A stretch of DNA of 6,902 bases from Victivallales bacterium. GTDB taxonomy: Bacteria > Verrucomicrobiota > Lentisphaeria > Victivallales > UBA1829. The stretch spans positions 1-6,902 of the forward strand of contig JAEEQO010000158.1 in the NCBI GenBank assembly GCA_016285335.1. Reading direction: 5' to 3'. Positions 4,664-6,902 of the stretch are shown here, in pieces; the stretch's first letter is position 1; every line of letters starts with the position of its first letter. Position numbers and translations under genes: made by a program. The notes under the pieces were generated by a model. It did not search any database. It was not told the DNA's origin and saw only the letters and a list, made by a program, of their open reading frames with translations.

Positions 4664-6902
4664 ATGAAATTCAAAACGGTCAGCGCATCTATGAAACAAA
4701 CCATACTGATCCCATTGTTCCTTTTCATCTGCTTCTTTCAGGCAATCGGTGCCGATGTCCGGTTTTCGTTCCTGCGCGTCGATTTCCCGAGCAACGATCC
4801 GGCAATGAGGAAACAGGGGTTCTGCCTCACCAACCAAAACGAGAGAGACACCAAGGACTGTTACCACTGGTCCGTCCGGATCAACGGGAAGAAGGTTTTC
4901 ACGATCAATGACCATTATATTCTGGGCAATTCGATCAATAAGGAGCGGTATTTCAGTTTCGACGACGCATCCGCGAACGAAATCGAAAACACCGGTCTCG
5001 ACCTGGTGAGCCCGATCCGCCACTGGAACGGCAGCGCGCAATCCATGGGCTCGGAACCGGACCGGAAGGCGGAACTGATGAAGCTGCTGGAGCCGTACCT
5101 GCCGAACATGCCGGAGGACGTGGTGAAGGAACTGCGGGAACCGGGTTTCGGGGACGGCCGAGGGGTCCTGTATGCCAACGTGGAATTGCTGAACCCGGCG
5201 GACGAGGTCGCCGACAGGATCCTCATCACGTCGCTGCCGATCGGAGTGCCCCGAAGCTATGCCGTGTACTTCGGAAAAAACGAAAAGCTGGATTTCCGGT
5301 TCATTTCCAATACCTTGACCGGACCGGAAAAGTTCGATCCGACCCCCGTGTCTCTGTTCCGGGTCGATCATGCGGAATTCGACGCGGAAAAGGGCGTTTT
5401 CGCCATCGCCCATGACGTCGACGTTTTGCCGTTGAAGGAGGTTCCGCTTGCCTTCTACATGCCCGGCGTCGAGTTCGAACTCTTCCGCAATCCGGCCGAT
5501 GCGGACCCGTATGTCGTTCTGAAGGGGAAGACATTCAAAATGGATTCGCTGGACGGCGAAACGATGGAAAAGCTGAAGACGCTGGCGGCGGAGACTGAAG
5601 GAAAGGAAATCCGTTATCGTCTGCGCGTCCTGCTTCAATTCCAGCCCCCTGCCTTTGAACTGGAAGGCGCATGCGTCCTGAAGACGGGCCCGCTGTCGAA
5701 ACCGACGCCCAGGTTATGGAGGGATCCTTACCCGGTCACGAAGGAGCAAAAGGATCAGATCATCCAATACGTCAAGGAGGCACGCGTCGATCTGCTGGAA
5801 GAAGCCTGCGAGGGAAAAGACGTCGATTTCAACCGCATTTTCGACGAATCGGGGTGGTCTTTGCTCGCGAACGCCCTCGATCACGATCTGAAGGCCAGCT
5901 GGAACACCCTCACCCCGGAAGACATCGACAGGACCCTGGAATTTCTGCTGAACCATCACGCAGACCCTCAAATCCTCAACAAAAGCGGGTATCATGCCGC
6001 GACCAGAGTGCTCGCCCTGCCGTACAGCAGCCTGGAACTCCTGCTGAAGTACGGGCTGGATCCTTCCTACACGGATCCGGACGGGGAAACGATGCTTGAC
6101 AAGGCGATCGAATTCCGCGCGGAGAAACGGAATGTCGATCCGAAGATGATCGAGGCCCTGGAGCGGCTTTGCTCCAAAAACCTGTGGAGCGCGGTGAAGG
6201 TCGACGACGCGGAAACGCTGCGGGCGCGCCTGGACGATGCGTCCGAACGGGCCAATATCAATGCGTTCGACAGGAAGGGCCACTCGCCGCTCTTTTATGC
6301 GATCCGGCGCGGCGACCTGGAGATCATGCGGATCCTGATTGACGCGGGAGCCGACCCCAAGCGTACCGTCTTTGAACACGGGAAAAACCAGACAGCTCTC
6401 CTGGAATATCAGCAGGACATCGAGCCCGCTCTCGCGGAATACCTCAAATCGCCCGTAAAAGGCGTGACGGTGACAAGAAAGAAAACGTCGGTGTTTGGCA
6501 CCGAACCTTCAGGCCTCGAAAACTATCAGGAATATCAATTGACGACCCAGCTCAACGGGCGGTTTATTAAGGCCGTCAAAGCCGAGAACCTGACCGCCAT
6601 GAAACAATGTATCGAGGAGGGGGTCGACGTGAACGAAGCAGGGGGCGAGTCCTTTTACGCTATCCAGTACGCCGTACAGAAGAACAACCCCGAAATGGTC
6701 AGGCTCCTGCTTGAAAACGGCGTCTCGGCGCATAACGGCAGGAAACTCGCTGACAAATACAAGTTCCTGCTGGCGAACGCCATCAGCTGCGAGGAGAGCT
6801 CGTCGAGCAACTGGAGGAAGCGTTCGGCGTATGAAGTGACAAGGCTGCTCCTGGATGCCGGATTCAGCACGGAGCTCCCCACCGGGAGTACGGTCGACAA
6901 GC
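4664..6902 (+). CDS. Secreted ankyrin-repeat protein (3' partial)
   Basis: The frame runs from ATG 4664 to the right edge without a stop (746 full codons), so the C-terminus is missing. Residues 1-30 form a signal peptide: basic MKFK and K11, a hydrophobic core (TILIPLFLFICFF), and a likely cleavage after AIGA. The mature protein would be exported. Residues 31-355 are mixed polar and beta-like, with no family I recognise. From about 362 onward the sequence is an ankyrin-like array of degenerate helix-turn-helix units. The clearest unit is 533-566 (GHSPLFYAI, then IMRILIDAGADP). Others are TLEFLLNHHADP (424-435), LELLLKYGLDP (457-467), an array after GETMLDKAI (474-482), FIKAVKAENLTAMKQCIEEGVDVN (split near 635-660), MVRLLLENGVS and VTRLLLDAGFS. 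Residues of about 567-630 interrupt the array. Ankyrin arrays bind proteins, so an envelope or extracellular binding role is likely; the partner is unknown. It follows the four-helix protein gene by 55 bases and probably shares its promoter. Confidence 0.92.
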   Translation, partial: MKFKTVSASMKQTILIPLFLFICFFQAIGADVRFSFLRVDFPSNDPAMRKQGFCLTNQNERDTKDCYHWSVRINGKKVFTINDHYILGNSINKERYFSFDDASANEIENTGLDLVSPIRHWNGSAQSMGSEPDRKAELMKLLEPYLPNMPEDVVKELREPGFGDGRGVLYANVELLNPADEVADRILITSLPIGVPRSYAVYFGKNEKLDFRFISNTLTGPEKFDPTPVSLFRVDHAEFDAEKGVFAIAHDVDVLPLKEVPLAFYMPGVEFELFRNPADADPYVVLKGKTFKMDSLDGETMEKLKTLAAETEGKEIRYRLRVLLQFQPPAFELEGACVLKTGPLSKPTPRLWRDPYPVTKEQKDQIIQYVKEARVDLLEEACEGKDVDFNRIFDESGWSLLANALDHDLKASWNTLTPEDIDRTLEFLLNHHADPQILNKSGYHAATRVLALPYSSLELLLKYGLDPSYTDPDGETMLDKAIEFRAEKRNVDPKMIEALERLCSKNLWSAVKVDDAETLRARLDDASERANINAFDRKGHSPLFYAIRRGDLEIMRILIDAGADPKRTVFEHGKNQTALLEYQQDIEPALAEYLKSPVKGVTVTRKKTSVFGTEPSGLENYQEYQLTTQLNGRFIKAVKAENLTAMKQCIEEGVDVNEAGGESFYAIQYAVQKNNPEMVRLLLENGVSAHNGRKLADKYKFLLANAISCEESSSSNWRKRSAYEVTRLLLDAGFSTELPTGSTVDK

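Noticed and set aside
4547..5638. A minus-strand frame of 363 codons and another at 5714-6379
   Set aside because: Both lie opposite the plus-strand ankyrin gene, which has a strong ribosome site, signal peptide and repeat units and is open through the same interval. Their products are low-complexity (Arg/His/Gln/Asp/Val-rich) and show no motif.

Overview
The window reads as a GC-rich bacterial chromosome segment. All supported genes lie on the plus strand, in two groups separated by an AT-rich regulatory gap. GC-rich third codon positions, kinases with HCD/DWG-type catalytic motifs fused to one membrane helix and a C-terminal Cache-like sensor, and a secreted ankyrin protein suggest the Planctomycetota-Verrucomicrobiota-Lentisphaerota group. 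A Victivallis-like Lentisphaerota host is my best guess, but no rRNA or taxonomic marker is present, so this is inference only.

Group 1 (2-3972) holds two paralogous receptor-type Ser/Thr kinase genes joined by a 4-base ATGA overlap. The first enters from beyond the left edge and lacks its N-lobe in this window. Its visible catalytic loop and DFG motif have lost their key acidic residues (HAN.LHPQN and GWG), so it is predicted to be a pseudokinase. The second is complete (733 aa), has HCD.LKPEN and DWG, and is predicted to be active. Its extracytoplasmic domain carries a dCache-type Y-R-W-Y-Y-D pattern resembling the amino-acid-binding motif of bacterial chemoreceptors. The pseudokinase lacks that pattern at the aligned positions. 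The pair may therefore be an active sensor kinase with a co-translated, doubly degenerate partner.

The gap (3973-4212) contains a weak hairpin after the kinase stop, then an AT-rich stretch with a good sigma70-like promoter whose spacer holds a perfect 15-base dyad (TAACAT-CCG-ATGTTA). After that come a short coding-like reading frame of 23 to 45 codons and a small hairpin just before the next ribosome binding site.

Group 2 (4213-6902) encodes a 131-aa protein with four predicted membrane helices and, 55 bases later, a long gene with a strong Shine-Dalgarno site, a signal peptide, a roughly 325-residue region I do not recognise, and a C-terminal ankyrin-repeat array. That gene is open for 746 codons and leaves the window without a stop. 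No tRNA, rRNA, CRISPR array, transposase or integrase was seen.
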